Shown here piece after piece: positions 7,570 to 17,971 of a stretch of DNA of 64,000 nt (positions are counted from its first letter, which is position 1; each line of letters starts with the position of its first letter). Both the position numbers and the translations under genes were made by a program. A model generated the notes under the pieces. It was not told the DNA's origin, made no database searches, and worked only from the letters and a program-made list of their open reading frames with translations. Source of the DNA: Streptomyces sp. GS7 (lineage in GTDB: Bacteria > Actinomycetota > Actinomycetes > Streptomycetales > Streptomycetaceae); the NCBI RefSeq assembly GCF_009834125.1, contig NZ_CP047146.1:2225501-2289500 (forward strand), given 5' to 3'.

Positions 7570-9569
7570 CCGAGCCCAGGGACCCCCGCCGCGTCCCGCG
7601 TCCCGCCCGGACCGGCAACGGGGCCGCTGCCCGCGGCGGGCGGCCCGCCGCCGGCCGGCGCCCCGCCCCCCGCCAGGGCACCTCCCGGTCCGGCGGCCCC
7701 CGGCCCCCCGCCGCGCGCCCCCGGCCGGTCGCCAACGCGCTCCGCCTGGGCAGCCCGCGCCCGCGGCTGCGGCTGGTCTCCCTGGCGCTGACGCTGGTGA
7801 TGCTGGCCTTCGTCGTACGGCTCGTGCAGGTGCAGGCCGTGGACGCCGGGGCGTACGCCGCCAAGGCCAACGAGAACCGCTACGTCCCGGTCAAGCTGGC
7901 CGCCGCGCGCGGTGCGATCACCGACCGGGAGGGGGTGGACCTGGCCACCACCGTCGACGCGTACGACATCACCGCCGACCCGAGCCTGCTCGCCCCCGAC
8001 AAGATCAAGATCAAGGGCGCGCCGCAGCAGGCCGCCGCGCTGCTCGCGCCGATCCTCGGGGAGTCGCGGGACACCCTCACCGCGAAGCTCGCCCGGCCCA
8101 AGTCCCGATACGCGCTCCTCGCCCGGCAGCAGACCCCCCAGGTCTGGCGGCGGATCAAGGACCTGCGCAAGTCCCTGGACGCCAAGGCCGCCGCCGCTCC
8201 CAAGAGCGCGCCCCGGCCGGACGTCCTGGTCGGGATCTTCGCCGACAAGCACAGCAAGCGCGTCTACCCGGGTCACGACCTCGCCGCCGGCGTCCTCGGC
8301 TTCGTCGGCGGCAACGGCAAGGGCGCCGGCGGCCTGGAGGCCCAGCTCGACAAGGAACTGGCCGGCAAGGACGGCAAGCTCGTCTACGCCCAGTCCGGCG
8401 GCCGGCGGGTGCCCACCGCCGACACCCAGGAGCACCCCGCCGTCCCGGGCACCGACGTCCAGCTGACCCTCGACCGCGACATCCAGTGGGCGGCTCAGCA
8501 GGCCATCGCCGACCAGGTCAGGAAGTCCCAGGCGGACCGCGGCTACGTCGTCGTCCAGGACACCCGCACCGGCGAGATCCTGGCCCTGGCCAACGCGCCC
8601 GGATTCGACCCCAACAACGTCGCGAAGGCCAACCCGGAGGCGCTGGGCAACGCCGCCCTCACCGACGCCTTCGAGCCGGGCTCCACCAGCAAGCTGATGT
8701 CGATGGCCGCCGTCCTGGAACAGGGCGTCGCGACCCCGTACACCCGGGTCACCGTGCCCAACCGGCTGCACCGCGGCGACCGGCTGTTCTCCGACGACGT
8801 CGACCACGCCACCTGGAACCTGACGCTCAACGGCGTCCTCGCCAAGTCCAGCAACATCGGCACGATCATGGCGGCCGGCCAGCTGGGCAAGACCCAGCCC
8901 CAGGCCAACCAGGTCCTCTACTCCTACCTGCGCAAGTTCGGCATCGGCCGGCCGACCGGCCTCGGCTTCCCCGGCGAGACGGACGGCATCCTGGCCAGAC
9001 CGCAGGACTGGAACACCTCCCAGCAGTACACGATCCCGTTCGGCCAGGGCCTGTCCCTCAACGCGGTCCAGGCCGCCTCTGTCTACTCCACGATCGCCAA
9101 CGGAGGCGAGCGGATCGCCCCCACCCTCGTCCGCGGCACCACCGGACCCGACGGCCGGTACGTGCCGGCCGCCAAGCCCGCCAAGGACCGCGTGGTCAGT
9201 CAGAAGACCGCCGAGACGCTCGCCACCATGCTGGAATCGGTGGTGGACGACGAGGAGGGCACCGGAGCGAAGGCGAAGATCGACGGGTACCGCGTCGGCG
9301 GCAAGACCGGCACGTCCAACCGGGTGGACCCGAAGACCGGCCGCTACCACGGCTACACCGCCTCCTTCGCCGGCTTCGCGCCCGCCGACAAGCCCCGTAT
9401 CACCGTCTACTGCGCCGTGCAGAACCCCACCAAGGGCAGCTACTTCGGAGGCCAGGTCTGCGGTCCGGTCTTCCAGCAGGTCATGGCGTTCGCGCTGAAA
9501 ACCCTCCAGGTCCCGCCGACCGGCGCCCCCGCCCCGCGGCTGCCGGTCACGTTCAAGCCAGGCGAATGA
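7566..9569 (+). CDS. ftsI: Septal transpeptidase FtsI (PBP3, class B PBP)
   Basis: 667 residues. A long basic, Pro-rich cytoplasmic N-terminus of about 65 residues precedes one membrane helix (about 68-88). A PBP dimerisation domain follows and then the transpeptidase domain with active-site S373-T-S-K376, S428-S-N430 and K580-T-G-T583. It cross-links septal peptidoglycan together with FtsW and is recruited through the FtsQ/FtsL/DivIC complex. The ATG is within ATGA shared with the small upstream ORF. In Streptomyces it is needed for normal sporulation septation. Confidence 0.97.
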   Translation: MTEPRDPRRVPRPARTGNGAAARGGRPAAGRRPAPRQGTSRSGGPRPPAARPRPVANALRLGSPRPRLRLVSLALTLVMLAFVVRLVQVQAVDAGAYAAKANENRYVPVKLAAARGAITDREGVDLATTVDAYDITADPSLLAPDKIKIKGAPQQAAALLAPILGESRDTLTAKLARPKSRYALLARQQTPQVWRRIKDLRKSLDAKAAAAPKSAPRPDVLVGIFADKHSKRVYPGHDLAAGVLGFVGGNGKGAGGLEAQLDKELAGKDGKLVYAQSGGRRVPTADTQEHPAVPGTDVQLTLDRDIQWAAQQAIADQVRKSQADRGYVVVQDTRTGEILALANAPGFDPNNVAKANPEALGNAALTDAFEPGSTSKLMSMAAVLEQGVATPYTRVTVPNRLHRGDRLFSDDVDHATWNLTLNGVLAKSSNIGTIMAAGQLGKTQPQANQVLYSYLRKFGIGRPTGLGFPGETDGILARPQDWNTSQQYTIPFGQGLSLNAVQAASVYSTIANGGERIAPTLVRGTTGPDGRYVPAAKPAKDRVVSQKTAETLATMLESVVDDEEGTGAKAKIDGYRVGGKTGTSNRVDPKTGRYHGYTASFAGFAPADKPRITVYCAVQNPTKGSYFGGQVCGPVFQQVMAFALKTLQVPPTGAPAPRLPVTFKPGE

Positions 9570-9587
9570 AAACGAGGCAACACCGCC

Positions 9588-11360
9588 GTGACGACGATCA
9601 CTCCCGAAGGGCCGCACGAGCCCGGAAACAGAGCCCCGGCGAAGCCCTCTTTTCGCCCCGGGCCCGTTGTGCCCGGTACGCTCACCGCCGTGTCACAAGC
9701 TGATCAGTCCCAGAAAACCCAGCACGCGAAGAACGCGGAGAAGGGCGGCCCCGGCAGATATCCGGGTGCGCCCCGACCCGAGCAGGTCCGCCCCACCCCC
9801 CTGGCCGACCTCGCCGAGCAGCTGGCGACCCCGGTACCGGCCGGCGCATCCGCCGTCCAGGTCACCGGTATCACGCACGACTCCCGTGCGGTCCGCCCCG
9901 GCGACATCTACGCCGCGCTGCCCGGCGCCCGCCTGCACGGCGCGGACTTCGTCGCTCAGGCCGCCGACCTCGGCGCCGCCGCGATCCTGACCGACCCGTC
10001 GGGCGCCGAGCGGGCCGCCGCGACGGGCCTGCCGGTCCTGGCCGTCGACAACCCGCGCGGGCGGATGGGCGCCCTGGCCGTCTCGATCTACGGGGCACCG
10101 GGCGAGGACCTCCTCCAGATCGGCATCACCGGCACCTCCGGCAAGACCACCACCGCGTACCTCATCGAGGGCGGGCTGCGCGCGGCGCAGGCGGCCGAGG
10201 GCGGCGGCGGGCGCCGGGCGGGCGGGCTGACCGGCCTGATCGGCACCGTGGAGACCCGGATCGGCGACGAGCGGATCAAGTCCGAGCGCACCACCCCCGA
10301 GGCCACCGACCTCCAGGCGCTGTTCGCCGTGATGCGCGAGCGCGGGGTCCGCGCGGTGGCGATGGAGGTCTCCAGCCACGCGCTGGTGCTCGGCCGGGTC
10401 GACGGCTGCGTCTTCGACGTCGCGATCTTCAACAACCTCAGCCCGGAGCACATGGAGTTCCACTCCGGCATGGAGGACTACTTCCAGGCCAAGGCCCAGC
10501 TCTTCACCCGGGCCCGCAGCCGGGCCGGCGTGGTCAACATCGACGACGAGTACGGCCGGCGGCTCGCCGCCGGCGAGGCCGAGGTCCCGGTCACCACCTT
10601 CTCCGCGGAGGGCCACCCGGACGCGGACTGGCGCGCCGGTGACGTCGAGGTCGGCACGCTCGGCTCGACCTTCACCGTGCACGGCCCCGGGGGCCAGAAG
10701 GTGCGCGCCGCCTCCCCGATCGCCGGCCCGTTCAACGTCGCCAACGCGCTCGCCGCGATCGTCTCGCTGGTCGTGGCAGGCATCGACCCGCAGACCGCCG
10801 CCGACGGCGTCGCCGCGGTCCCCGGCGTCCCCGGCCGGTTGGAGCGGGTGGACGCCGGCCAGCCGTATCTCGCGGTCGTCGACTACGCCCACAAGACCGA
10901 CGCGGTCGAATCGGTTCTGCGCGCCCTGCGGAAGGTCACCACCGGAAAGCTGCACGCCGTCCTCGGCTGCGGCGGCGACCGCGACCCGCACAAGCGCGCC
11001 CCCATGGGCGCCGCGGTGGCCCGCCTCGCCGACACGGCCATCCTGACCTCCGACAACCCGCGCAACGAGGACCCGCTCGCGATCCTGGCCACCATGCTGG
11101 CGGGCGCCGCGGAGGTGCCGGTCCACGAACGCGGCACGGTGCTGGTCGAGGAGGAGCGGGCCGCCGCCATCGCCGCCGCCGTCGCCCGCGCCGAGCCCGG
11201 CGACACCGTGATCGTCGCGGGCAAGGGCCACGAGCAGGGCCAGGACATCGCCGGAGTGGTCCGGCCCTTCGACGACCGCCAGGTGCTGCGCGCCGCGATC
11301 GAATCCGCGATGCCGGCGCAGAAGTCGCAGCAGTCACAGCAGCCGAACCACCAGGGATGA
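9588..11360 (+). CDS. murE: UDP-MurNAc-L-Ala-D-Glu:diaminopimelate ligase MurE
   Basis: 590 residues if the GTG at 9588 is used; a GTG about 100 bases later is an alternative, and the first ~65 residues are low-complexity and non-conserved. The ATP-binding loop is G182-TSGK-TTT and the ERTTPEA motif follows. D489-N-P-R492 is the signature of diaminopimelate-adding MurE rather than lysine-adding; streptomycetes use LL-DAP. An insertion EGGGGRRAG at residues 204-212, just after the P-loop helix, recurs in MurD (see findings). It adds the third stem-peptide residue in the cytoplasm. 62 bases separate it from murF. Confidence 0.96.
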   Translation: MTTITPEGPHEPGNRAPAKPSFRPGPVVPGTLTAVSQADQSQKTQHAKNAEKGGPGRYPGAPRPEQVRPTPLADLAEQLATPVPAGASAVQVTGITHDSRAVRPGDIYAALPGARLHGADFVAQAADLGAAAILTDPSGAERAAATGLPVLAVDNPRGRMGALAVSIYGAPGEDLLQIGITGTSGKTTTAYLIEGGLRAAQAAEGGGGRRAGGLTGLIGTVETRIGDERIKSERTTPEATDLQALFAVMRERGVRAVAMEVSSHALVLGRVDGCVFDVAIFNNLSPEHMEFHSGMEDYFQAKAQLFTRARSRAGVVNIDDEYGRRLAAGEAEVPVTTFSAEGHPDADWRAGDVEVGTLGSTFTVHGPGGQKVRAASPIAGPFNVANALAAIVSLVVAGIDPQTAADGVAAVPGVPGRLERVDAGQPYLAVVDYAHKTDAVESVLRALRKVTTGKLHAVLGCGGDRDPHKRAPMGAAVARLADTAILTSDNPRNEDPLAILATMLAGAAEVPVHERGTVLVEEERAAAIAAAVARAEPGDTVIVAGKGHEQGQDIAGVVRPFDDRQVLRAAIESAMPAQKSQQSQQPNHQG

Positions 11361-11422
11361 CACACCGCCATGCGCGCACAATCCTCTTGTTGGCACTTCC
11401 TGCACGGCTCCGGGGGTGACCT

Positions 11423-12865
11423 GTGATCTCCCTGTCGCTCGCCGAGATCGCGAGCATCGTCCGCGGACAGCAGCACGACATACCGGACCCGGGCCGCGAG
11501 GTCACCGGGCCGGTCGTGGCGGACTCCCGTGAGGTCCGCCCCGGTGGCCTGTTCGTGGCCTTCGCCGGTGAGCGCGTCGACGGCCACGACTTCGCCGCCG
11601 GCGCGGTGGAGGCCGGCGCCGCGGCGGTGCTCGCCGCCCGCCCGGTCGGCGTCCCGGCGATCGTCGTCGACGACGTCGTCGCAGCTCTCGGCGCCCTGGC
11701 CCGCGCCGTCGTCGAGCGGCTGGGCACCACCGTCGTCGGTCTCACCGGCTCCGCCGGCAAGACCAGCACCAAGGACCTGATCGCCCAGCTCCTCCAGCGG
11801 CACGGCCCCACCGTGTGGCCGGAAGGCAACCTCAACAACGAGATCGGGCTGCCCCTGACCGCGCTCCGCGCCGATGCCGCCACCCGTCATCTCGTCCTGG
11901 AGATGGGTGCCCGCGGCGTCGGCCACATCCGCTACCTCGCCGAGCTGACCCCGCCCCGGGTCGGCGTGGTCCTCAACGTCGGCACCGCGCACATCGGCGA
12001 GTTCGGGGGCCGTGAGCAGATCGCCGAGGCGAAGGGCGAACTCGTCGAGGCGCTGCCCGCGGCCGAGGACGGCGGTGTGGCGGTGCTCAACGCCGACGAT
12101 CCGTACGTCCGTGCCATGGCCTCCCGTACGAAGGCCCGTACGGTCCTCTTCGGCGAGGCCGAGGACGCCGCCGTACGTGCCGCGAATGTCCGGCTCAACG
12201 GCCTCGGACAGCCCTCCTTCACGCTTCACACACCCTCCGGGTGCAGCGATGTGACCATGCGGCTGTACGGTGAGCACCACGTGTCGAACGCGCTCGCCGC
12301 GGCCGCCGTCGCCCACGAGTTGGGCATGCCCGTAGACGAGATCGCCACCGCGCTCTCCGAAGCCGGCACGCTCTCCCGCTGGCGGATGGAGGTCACCGAG
12401 CGCGCGGACGGCGTGACGGTCGTCAACGACGCCTACAACGCGAACCCCGAGTCCATGCGAGCGGCGCTGCGTGCGCTGGTCGCCATGGGCGCCGCCGGCA
12501 AGGCACAGGGAGCTCGTACGTGGGCGGTGCTCGGTGAGATGGCCGAGCTGGGCGGGGAGTCACTCGCCGAACACGACGCGGTCGGGCGGCTGGTCGTCCG
12601 GCTCAACGTCAGCAAGCTCGTGGCGGTCGGCGGCAGGGAAGCGGCCTGGCTCGACATGGGCGCCAAGAACGAGGGTTCGTGGGGTGAGGAGTCGGTGCAC
12701 GTGTCCGACACGCGGGCGGCGGTCGACCTGTTGCGCAGGGAGCTGCGACCGGGAGACGTCGTGCTGGTGAAGGCGTCCAGGTCGGTGGGCCTGGAGCGGG
12801 TGGCCGCGGCATTGCTGGCCGACGAGGGCGTGTCCGGCGCTGAGGGCGGAGCCGCGTCCCGATGA
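11423..12865 (+). CDS. murF: UDP-MurNAc-tripeptide:D-Ala-D-Ala ligase MurF
   Basis: 480 residues from GTG with a GGGGGTG ribosome-binding sequence about 6 bases upstream. The P-loop is G109-SAGKT, followed by the Mur-ligase motif [13 protein letters not shown] and the [11 protein letters not shown] motif that is diagnostic of MurF. It adds D-Ala-D-Ala to complete the pentapeptide precursor. Its TGA overlaps the mraY ATG (ATGA), so the two are translated in coupled fashion. The D-Ala-D-Ala ligase gene itself is not in this window. Confidence 0.97.
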   Translation: MISLSLAEIASIVRGQQHDIPDPGREVTGPVVADSREVRPGGLFVAFAGERVDGHDFAAGAVEAGAAAVLAARPVGVPAIVVDDVVAALGALARAVVERLGTTVVGLTGSAGKTSTKDLIAQLLQRHGPTVWPEGNLNNEIGLPLTALRADAATRHLVLEMGARGVGHIRYLAELTPPRVGVVLNVGTAHIGEFGGREQIAEAKGELVEALPAAEDGGVAVLNADDPYVRAMASRTKARTVLFGEAEDAAVRAANVRLNGLGQPSFTLHTPSGCSDVTMRLYGEHHVSNALAAAAVAHELGMPVDEIATALSEAGTLSRWRMEVTERADGVTVVNDAYNANPESMRAALRALVAMGAAGKAQGARTWAVLGEMAELGGESLAEHDAVGRLVVRLNVSKLVAVGGREAAWLDMGAKNEGSWGEESVHVSDTRAAVDLLRRELRPGDVVLVKASRSVGLERVAAALLADEGVSGAEGGAASR

Positions 12866-13935
12866 ACTCGATGAAGCAGATCCTCTTCTCCGGAATGATC
12901 GGGCTCTTCCTGACCCTGATCGGCACCCCCCTGCTGATCAAGCTGCTGGCCAGGAAGGGGTACGGGCAGTTCATCCGCGATGACGGCCCCCGCACCCACG
13001 GCAGCAAGAAGGGCACGCCCACCATGGGCGGCATCTCCTTCATCCTGGCCACGATCATCGCGTACGTCGTCACGAAGGTGATCACCTCCAGCGATCCGAC
13101 CTTCTCCGGCGTGCTGGTGCTCTTCCTCTTCGCCGGTATGGGCCTGGTCGGCTTCCTCGACGACTACATCAAGATCGTCAAGCAGCGCTCGCTGGGCCTG
13201 CGGGCGAAGGCGAAGATGGCCGGCCAGCTGATCGTCGGCATCGCCTTCGCGGTGCTCTCGCTCCAGTTCGCCGACCTCCGCGGCCAGACCCCCGCCTCGG
13301 ACCGGCTCTCCTTCACCCAGGACTTCGGCTGGCAGATCGGCCCGGTGCTCTTCGTCCTCTGGGCGCTGTTCATGATCCTGGCGATGTCCAACGGCGTGAA
13401 CCTCACCGACGGCCTCGACGGCCTGGCCACCGGCGCCTCGGTGATGGTCTTCGGCGCGTACACCTTCATCGGCATCTGGCAGCACCAGGAGTCCTGCGCC
13501 AACCTGATCACCGCGGGACCCGGCTGCTACGAAGTGCGAGATCCCCTCGACCTCGCGGTCGTCGCCTCCGCCCTGATGGGAGCCTGCTTCGGCTTCCTGT
13601 GGTGGAACACCTCACCCGCCAAGATCTTCATGGGCGACACCGGCTCGCTGGCCCTGGGCGGCGCGCTCGCCGGTCTGGCGATCTGCTCCCGCACGGAGAT
13701 GCTGCTGGCCGTCCTCGGCGGCCTGTTCGTCCTGATCACCATGTCCGTGGTCATCCAGGTCGGATCCTTCCGGCTCACCGGCAAGCGGGTCTTCCGCATG
13801 GCGCCACTACAGCACCACTTCGAACTGAAGGGGTGGTCCGAAGTCCTTGTGGTGGTCCGGTTCTGGATCATCCAGGGCATGTGCGTGATCGTCGGCCTGG
13901 GCATCTTCTACGGCGGCTGGCAGGCGTCGAAGTGA
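12862..13935 (+). CDS. mraY: Phospho-MurNAc-pentapeptide transferase MraY
   Basis: 357 residues with about ten membrane helices. The family motifs are all visible: [15 protein letters not shown] (the Asp pair), [10 protein letters not shown], and the cytoplasmic [15 protein letters not shown] near the C-terminus. It transfers phospho-MurNAc-pentapeptide to undecaprenyl phosphate to give lipid I at the inner face of the membrane. It overlaps murF by four bases at its start and murD by four bases (GTGA) at its end. Confidence 0.98.
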   Translation: MNSMKQILFSGMIGLFLTLIGTPLLIKLLARKGYGQFIRDDGPRTHGSKKGTPTMGGISFILATIIAYVVTKVITSSDPTFSGVLVLFLFAGMGLVGFLDDYIKIVKQRSLGLRAKAKMAGQLIVGIAFAVLSLQFADLRGQTPASDRLSFTQDFGWQIGPVLFVLWALFMILAMSNGVNLTDGLDGLATGASVMVFGAYTFIGIWQHQESCANLITAGPGCYEVRDPLDLAVVASALMGACFGFLWWNTSPAKIFMGDTGSLALGGALAGLAICSRTEMLLAVLGGLFVLITMSVVIQVGSFRLTGKRVFRMAPLQHHFELKGWSEVLVVVRFWIIQGMCVIVGLGIFYGGWQASK

Positions 13936-15440
13936 CCGGGAACGAGCCGCAGCACTCCCCCGACTTCGCGGGGATGCACATCACCGTGGCCGGTCTCGGC
14001 GTGAGCGGCGTCCCCGCCGCCCGCGCCCTGGCCGGCCTCGGCGCCCGCGTCACCGTCGTCAACAGCAGCGACGGCGAGCGCGAACGGGCCCAGGCGGCCG
14101 AGCTGGAGCAATGGGCTGCGGCGCGAAGCGCCTCCAGGGAGGGTGGTGGTGGGCGACGGGCGGGCGTGACCGTCCGGCTGGGCGACGGGGACACCCTCCC
14201 CGAGGGCACCGAACTGGTCGTCACCACCCCCGGGTGGAAGCCGACCAGCCCGCTCTTCCTGGCGGCCGAGCAGGCAGGCGTCCCGGTATGGGGCGATGTC
14301 GAACTGGCCTGGCGGCTGCGCGGACGGGACGGCAGGAAAGCCGCGCCCTGGCTGGCGGTCACCGGCACCAACGGCAAGACCACCACCGTCCAGATGCTGG
14401 CCTCGATCCTGAAGGCGGCCGGTCTGCGGACCGCCGCCGTCGGCAACATCGGCGTCCCGCTCGTCGACGTGGTGCTCGGCGAGGGCCGGGAGGACGCCAC
14501 GTCCTACGACGTCCTCGCCGTCGAGCTCTCCAGCTACCAGCTGCACTGGGCACCCTCCGTACGGGCGCACTCCGCGGCCGTCCTCAACCTCGCCCCGGAC
14601 CACCTGGACTGGCACGGCTCCATGGAGGCGTACGCCGCCGCCAAGGGCCGGATCTACGAGGGCAACACCGTCGCCTGCGTCTACAACGTCGCCGACCCGG
14701 TGACCGAGGACCTGGTCCGGGCCGCCGACGTCGAGGAGGGCTGCCGCGCGATCGGCTTCACCCTCGGCGCCCCGGGCCCCTCCCAACTGGGCGTCGTCGA
14801 GGGCATCCTCGTCGACCGCGCCTTCGTCGAGGACCGGCACCGGCAGGCGCAGGAACTCGCCGAGGTCTCGGACATCACGCCCGCGGCCCCGCACAACATC
14901 GCCAACGCCCTCGCCGCCGCGGCGCTGGCCCGCGCCTTCGGCGTCCCGGCCACCGCGGTACGCGACGGGCTGCGTGCCTTCCACCCGGACGCGCACCGCA
15001 TCCAGCACATCGCGGACATCGCCGGCGTCACCTACATCGACGACTCCAAGGCCACCAACACCCACGCCGCCGAGGCGTCGTTGGCGGCGTACGAGCACAT
15101 CGTGTGGATCGCCGGCGGACTGGCCAAGGGCGCGACCTTCGACGAGCTGGTGCGCAAGTCCGCCGAGCGGCTGCGCGCAGTGGTCCTCATCGGCGCCGAC
15201 CGGGCGCTGATTCGCGAAGCCCTGGTGCGACACGCCCCTGATGTCCCGGTGGTCGACCTCGACCGGACCGACACTGGGGCGATGTCCGAGGCCGTACGGG
15301 AAGCGACCCGGCTGGCCGAGACCGGCGACACGGTGCTGCTGGCGCCGGCCTGCGCCTCGATGGACATGTTCGTCAATTACAACAAGCGGGGTGACGCCTT
15401 CGCCGACGCGGTGGGCGAACTGGCCGCCAACGGTCACTAG
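13932..15440 (+). CDS. murD: UDP-MurNAc-L-Ala:D-Glu ligase MurD
   Basis: 502 residues from the GTG overlapping the mraY stop. The N-terminal Rossmann-like motif is [11 protein letters not shown], the ATP loop is G145-TNGK-TTT, and the C-terminal domain has [10 protein letters not shown], typical of MurD. It adds D-Glu, the second residue of the stem peptide. Residues 70-78 are EGGGGRRAG, encoded partly by codons unusual here (three GGT, one CGA), an insertion shared with MurE. The longer in-frame ORF upstream lies within mraY and is not used. Confidence 0.97.
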   Translation: MTGNEPQHSPDFAGMHITVAGLGVSGVPAARALAGLGARVTVVNSSDGERERAQAAELEQWAAARSASREGGGGRRAGVTVRLGDGDTLPEGTELVVTTPGWKPTSPLFLAAEQAGVPVWGDVELAWRLRGRDGRKAAPWLAVTGTNGKTTTVQMLASILKAAGLRTAAVGNIGVPLVDVVLGEGREDATSYDVLAVELSSYQLHWAPSVRAHSAAVLNLAPDHLDWHGSMEAYAAAKGRIYEGNTVACVYNVADPVTEDLVRAADVEEGCRAIGFTLGAPGPSQLGVVEGILVDRAFVEDRHRQAQELAEVSDITPAAPHNIANALAAAALARAFGVPATAVRDGLRAFHPDAHRIQHIADIAGVTYIDDSKATNTHAAEASLAAYEHIVWIAGGLAKGATFDELVRKSAERLRAVVLIGADRALIREALVRHAPDVPVVDLDRTDTGAMSEAVREATRLAETGDTVLLAPACASMDMFVNYNKRGDAFADAVGELAANGH

Positions 15441-15498
15441 ACGTTTCTCCCCGCTGCCGTCGCTGCCGGCGGCGAGCGCACCCGTGGAGGGGACGAGG

Positions 15499-16851
15499 AT
15501 GACCGCCCGATCGGCGAGACCGGCGCAGTCGCGCCCGGTACGCCGGACCCCCGCGACGGTGCGCCCGCCGCGCGGCAGCCGGACCCCCGGCGGCCCGCGC
15601 GGGCTCTACGCCCGCGCACGGCGGGCCTGGGACCGCCCGCTGACCGCCTACTACCTCATCCTCGGCGGCAGCCTGCTGATCACCGTCCTCGGACTGGTGA
15701 TGGTCTACTCGGCGTCGCAGATCAAGGCCCTCCAGTCCGGTCTGGCGCCGTCGTACTTCTTCCGCAAACAGCTGCTGGCGGCCGTCCTCGGCGGCGGGCT
15801 CATGCTGCTCGGCGCCCGTATGCCGGTCCGGCGGCACCGGGCGCTCGCCTACCCGCTGCTCGCCGGCTCGGTGTTCCTGCTGGGCATGGTGCAGATTCCG
15901 GGCATCGGGGTAGCGGTCAACGGCAACCAGAACTGGATCAGCCTCGGCGGCCCTTTCCAGATGCAACCGAGCGAGTTCGCCAAGATCGCGCTGGTCCTGT
16001 GGGCCGCGGACCTGCTGGCCCGCAAACAGGAGAAGAAACTCCTGACGCAGTGGAAGCACCTGCTGGTTCCGCTGACGCCGGTGACCTTTCTCCTGCTCGG
16101 GCTGATCATGCTCGGCGGGGACATGGGCACCACGATCATCCTCACCGCGATCCTCTTCGGACTGCTGTGGCTGGCCGGCGCCCCGACGCGGCTGTTCTCG
16201 GGGGTGCTGGGCGCCGCGACCGTGCTCGGCGCGCTGCTGATCAAGACGAGCGCGCACCGGATGTCCCGGCTCGCCTGCATCGCCGCCACCGATCCGGGCC
16301 CCGGCGACCAGTGCTGGCAGGCCGTCCACGGCATCTACGCGCTGGCCTCCGGCGGGCTCTTCGGTTCCGGGCTCGGGGCGAGTATGGAAAAATGGGGAGA
16401 ACTCCCTGAACCGCACACCGACTTCATCTTCGCCATCACCGGGGAGGAACTGGGCCTGGCGGGGACGCTGTCGGTGCTCGCCCTCTTCGCGGCTCTAGGC
16501 TATGCGGGTATCCGCGTGGCCGGACGCACGGAGGACCCCTTCGTACGGTACGCAGCGGGAGGCGTGACCACCTGGATCATGGCCCAGGCCGTGATCAACA
16601 TGGGTGCGGTGCTCGGCCTGTTGCCGATCGCCGGTGTTCCGCTCCCGCTGTTCTCCTACGGGGGCTCCGCCCTGCTGCCGACGATGTTCGCCGTCGGGCT
16701 GCTGATCGCCTTCGCGCGTGACGAGCCCGCCGCGCGGGCGACACTGGCCGCGCTGGCGAGGCGGAAGCCGGTTTTCGGCAGAAGACCGGCCGGGCTGAGA
16801 TGGAAGACGATGAGACGGCGGCTCAAGAAGCGGCCGTCCGGAGAGCGGTGA
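15499..16851 (+). CDS. ftsW: Septal peptidoglycan polymerase FtsW (SEDS family)
   Basis: 450 residues from an ATG preceded by GGAGGGG. A basic N-terminal tail of about 45 residues is followed by about ten membrane helices. SEDS hallmarks include MVYSAS in the first helix, the loop NWISLGGPFQMQPSEFAKI, and EPHTDFIFAITGEELG followed by PLFSYGGSALL. FtsW polymerises lipid II into glycan strands with its partner FtsI. A Lys/Arg-rich tail ends the protein. It begins 58 bases after murD, with no gene in the gap, and murG follows after 6 bases. Confidence 0.97.
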   Translation: MTARSARPAQSRPVRRTPATVRPPRGSRTPGGPRGLYARARRAWDRPLTAYYLILGGSLLITVLGLVMVYSASQIKALQSGLAPSYFFRKQLLAAVLGGGLMLLGARMPVRRHRALAYPLLAGSVFLLGMVQIPGIGVAVNGNQNWISLGGPFQMQPSEFAKIALVLWAADLLARKQEKKLLTQWKHLLVPLTPVTFLLLGLIMLGGDMGTTIILTAILFGLLWLAGAPTRLFSGVLGAATVLGALLIKTSAHRMSRLACIAATDPGPGDQCWQAVHGIYALASGGLFGSGLGASMEKWGELPEPHTDFIFAITGEELGLAGTLSVLALFAALGYAGIRVAGRTEDPFVRYAAGGVTTWIMAQAVINMGAVLGLLPIAGVPLPLFSYGGSALLPTMFAVGLLIAFARDEPAARATLAALARRKPVFGRRPAGLRWKTMRRRLKKRPSGER

Positions 16852-16857
16852 ATTTCG

Positions 16858-17949
16858 GTGCATGTCGTACTCGCCGGTGGGGGGACCGCCGGCCACATCG
16901 AGCCCGCGCTCGCCCTCGCGGACGCCCTGCGCAGGCAGGACCCCACCGTGGGGATCACGGCACTCGGCACGGAGAAGGGCCTGGAGACCCGCCTCGTCCC
17001 CGAGCGCGGCTACGAGCTCGGCCTGATCCCGGCGGTACCGCTGCCCCGTAAGCCCACCCCCGAACTGATCACCGTCCCCGGGCGGCTGCGCGGCACGATC
17101 AAGGCCGCCGAGCAGATCCTGGAGCGCACCAAGGCGGACTGCGTCGTCGGCTTCGGCGGCTACGTGGCGCTGCCCGGCTATCTGGCCGCCAAGCGGCTCG
17201 GGGTGCCGATCGTCGTGCACGAGGCCAACGCCCGCCCCGGCCTGGCCAACAAGATCGGCTCGCGGTACGCCACCTTCGTCGCCGTCAGCACCCCCGACAG
17301 CAAGCTGCGCGGAGCCCGCTACGTCGGGATCCCGTTGCGCCGCACCATCGCGACCCTGGACCGGGCCGCGGTCCGCCCCGAGGCGCGCGCCGCCTTCGGC
17401 CTGGACCCCAACCTCCCGACCCTGCTGGTCTCCGGCGGTTCCCAGGGCGCCCGCCGGCTCAACGAGGTCATCCAGGCCGCGGTCCCGGCGCTCCAGCGCT
17501 CCGGCATCCAGGTGCTGCACGCGGTCGGCCCGAAGAACGAACTGCCGCACGTGGACAACATGCCCGGGATGCCCCCCTATGTCCCGGTACCGTACGTGGA
17601 CCGGATGGATCTCGCGTACGCCGCGGCCGACATGATGCTCTGCCGCGCGGGCGCGATGACCGTCGCCGAGTTGTCCGCCGTCGGGCTCCCGGCCGCCTTC
17701 GTCCCGCTGCCCATCGGCAACGGCGAGCAGCGGCTCAACGCCCAGCCGCTGGTCAACGCCGGCGGGGGCCTGCTGGTCGACGACGCCCAGCTGACCCCGG
17801 AGTGGGTGCAGGGCAACGTGCTCCCGGTCCTGGCCGATCCGCACCGGCTGTACGAGATGTCCCGCGCGGCCTCGGAGTTCGGCCGCAGGGACGCCGACGA
17901 GCTGCTGGTCGGCATGGTGTACGAGGCGATCGAGCGGCGCAACAAGTAG
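16858..17949 (+). CDS. murG: Lipid II synthase MurG (GlcNAc transferase)
   Basis: 363 residues from GTG. The N-terminal glycine-rich loop is [10 protein letters not shown]. The acceptor and donor motifs [24 protein letters not shown], and the UDP-GlcNAc-binding stretch around [19 protein letters not shown] are all present. It attaches GlcNAc to lipid I at the inner leaflet. murC, often located between murG and ftsQ in other bacteria, is missing here and must lie elsewhere. Confidence 0.98.
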   Translation: MHVVLAGGGTAGHIEPALALADALRRQDPTVGITALGTEKGLETRLVPERGYELGLIPAVPLPRKPTPELITVPGRLRGTIKAAEQILERTKADCVVGFGGYVALPGYLAAKRLGVPIVVHEANARPGLANKIGSRYATFVAVSTPDSKLRGARYVGIPLRRTIATLDRAAVRPEARAAFGLDPNLPTLLVSGGSQGARRLNEVIQAAVPALQRSGIQVLHAVGPKNELPHVDNMPGMPPYVPVPYVDRMDLAYAAADMMLCRAGAMTVAELSAVGLPAAFVPLPIGNGEQRLNAQPLVNAGGGLLVDDAQLTPEWVQGNVLPVLADPHRLYEMSRAASEFGRRDADELLVGMVYEAIERRNK

Positions 17950-17971
17950 CGAACGAGAGAAGGCGGAGAGC

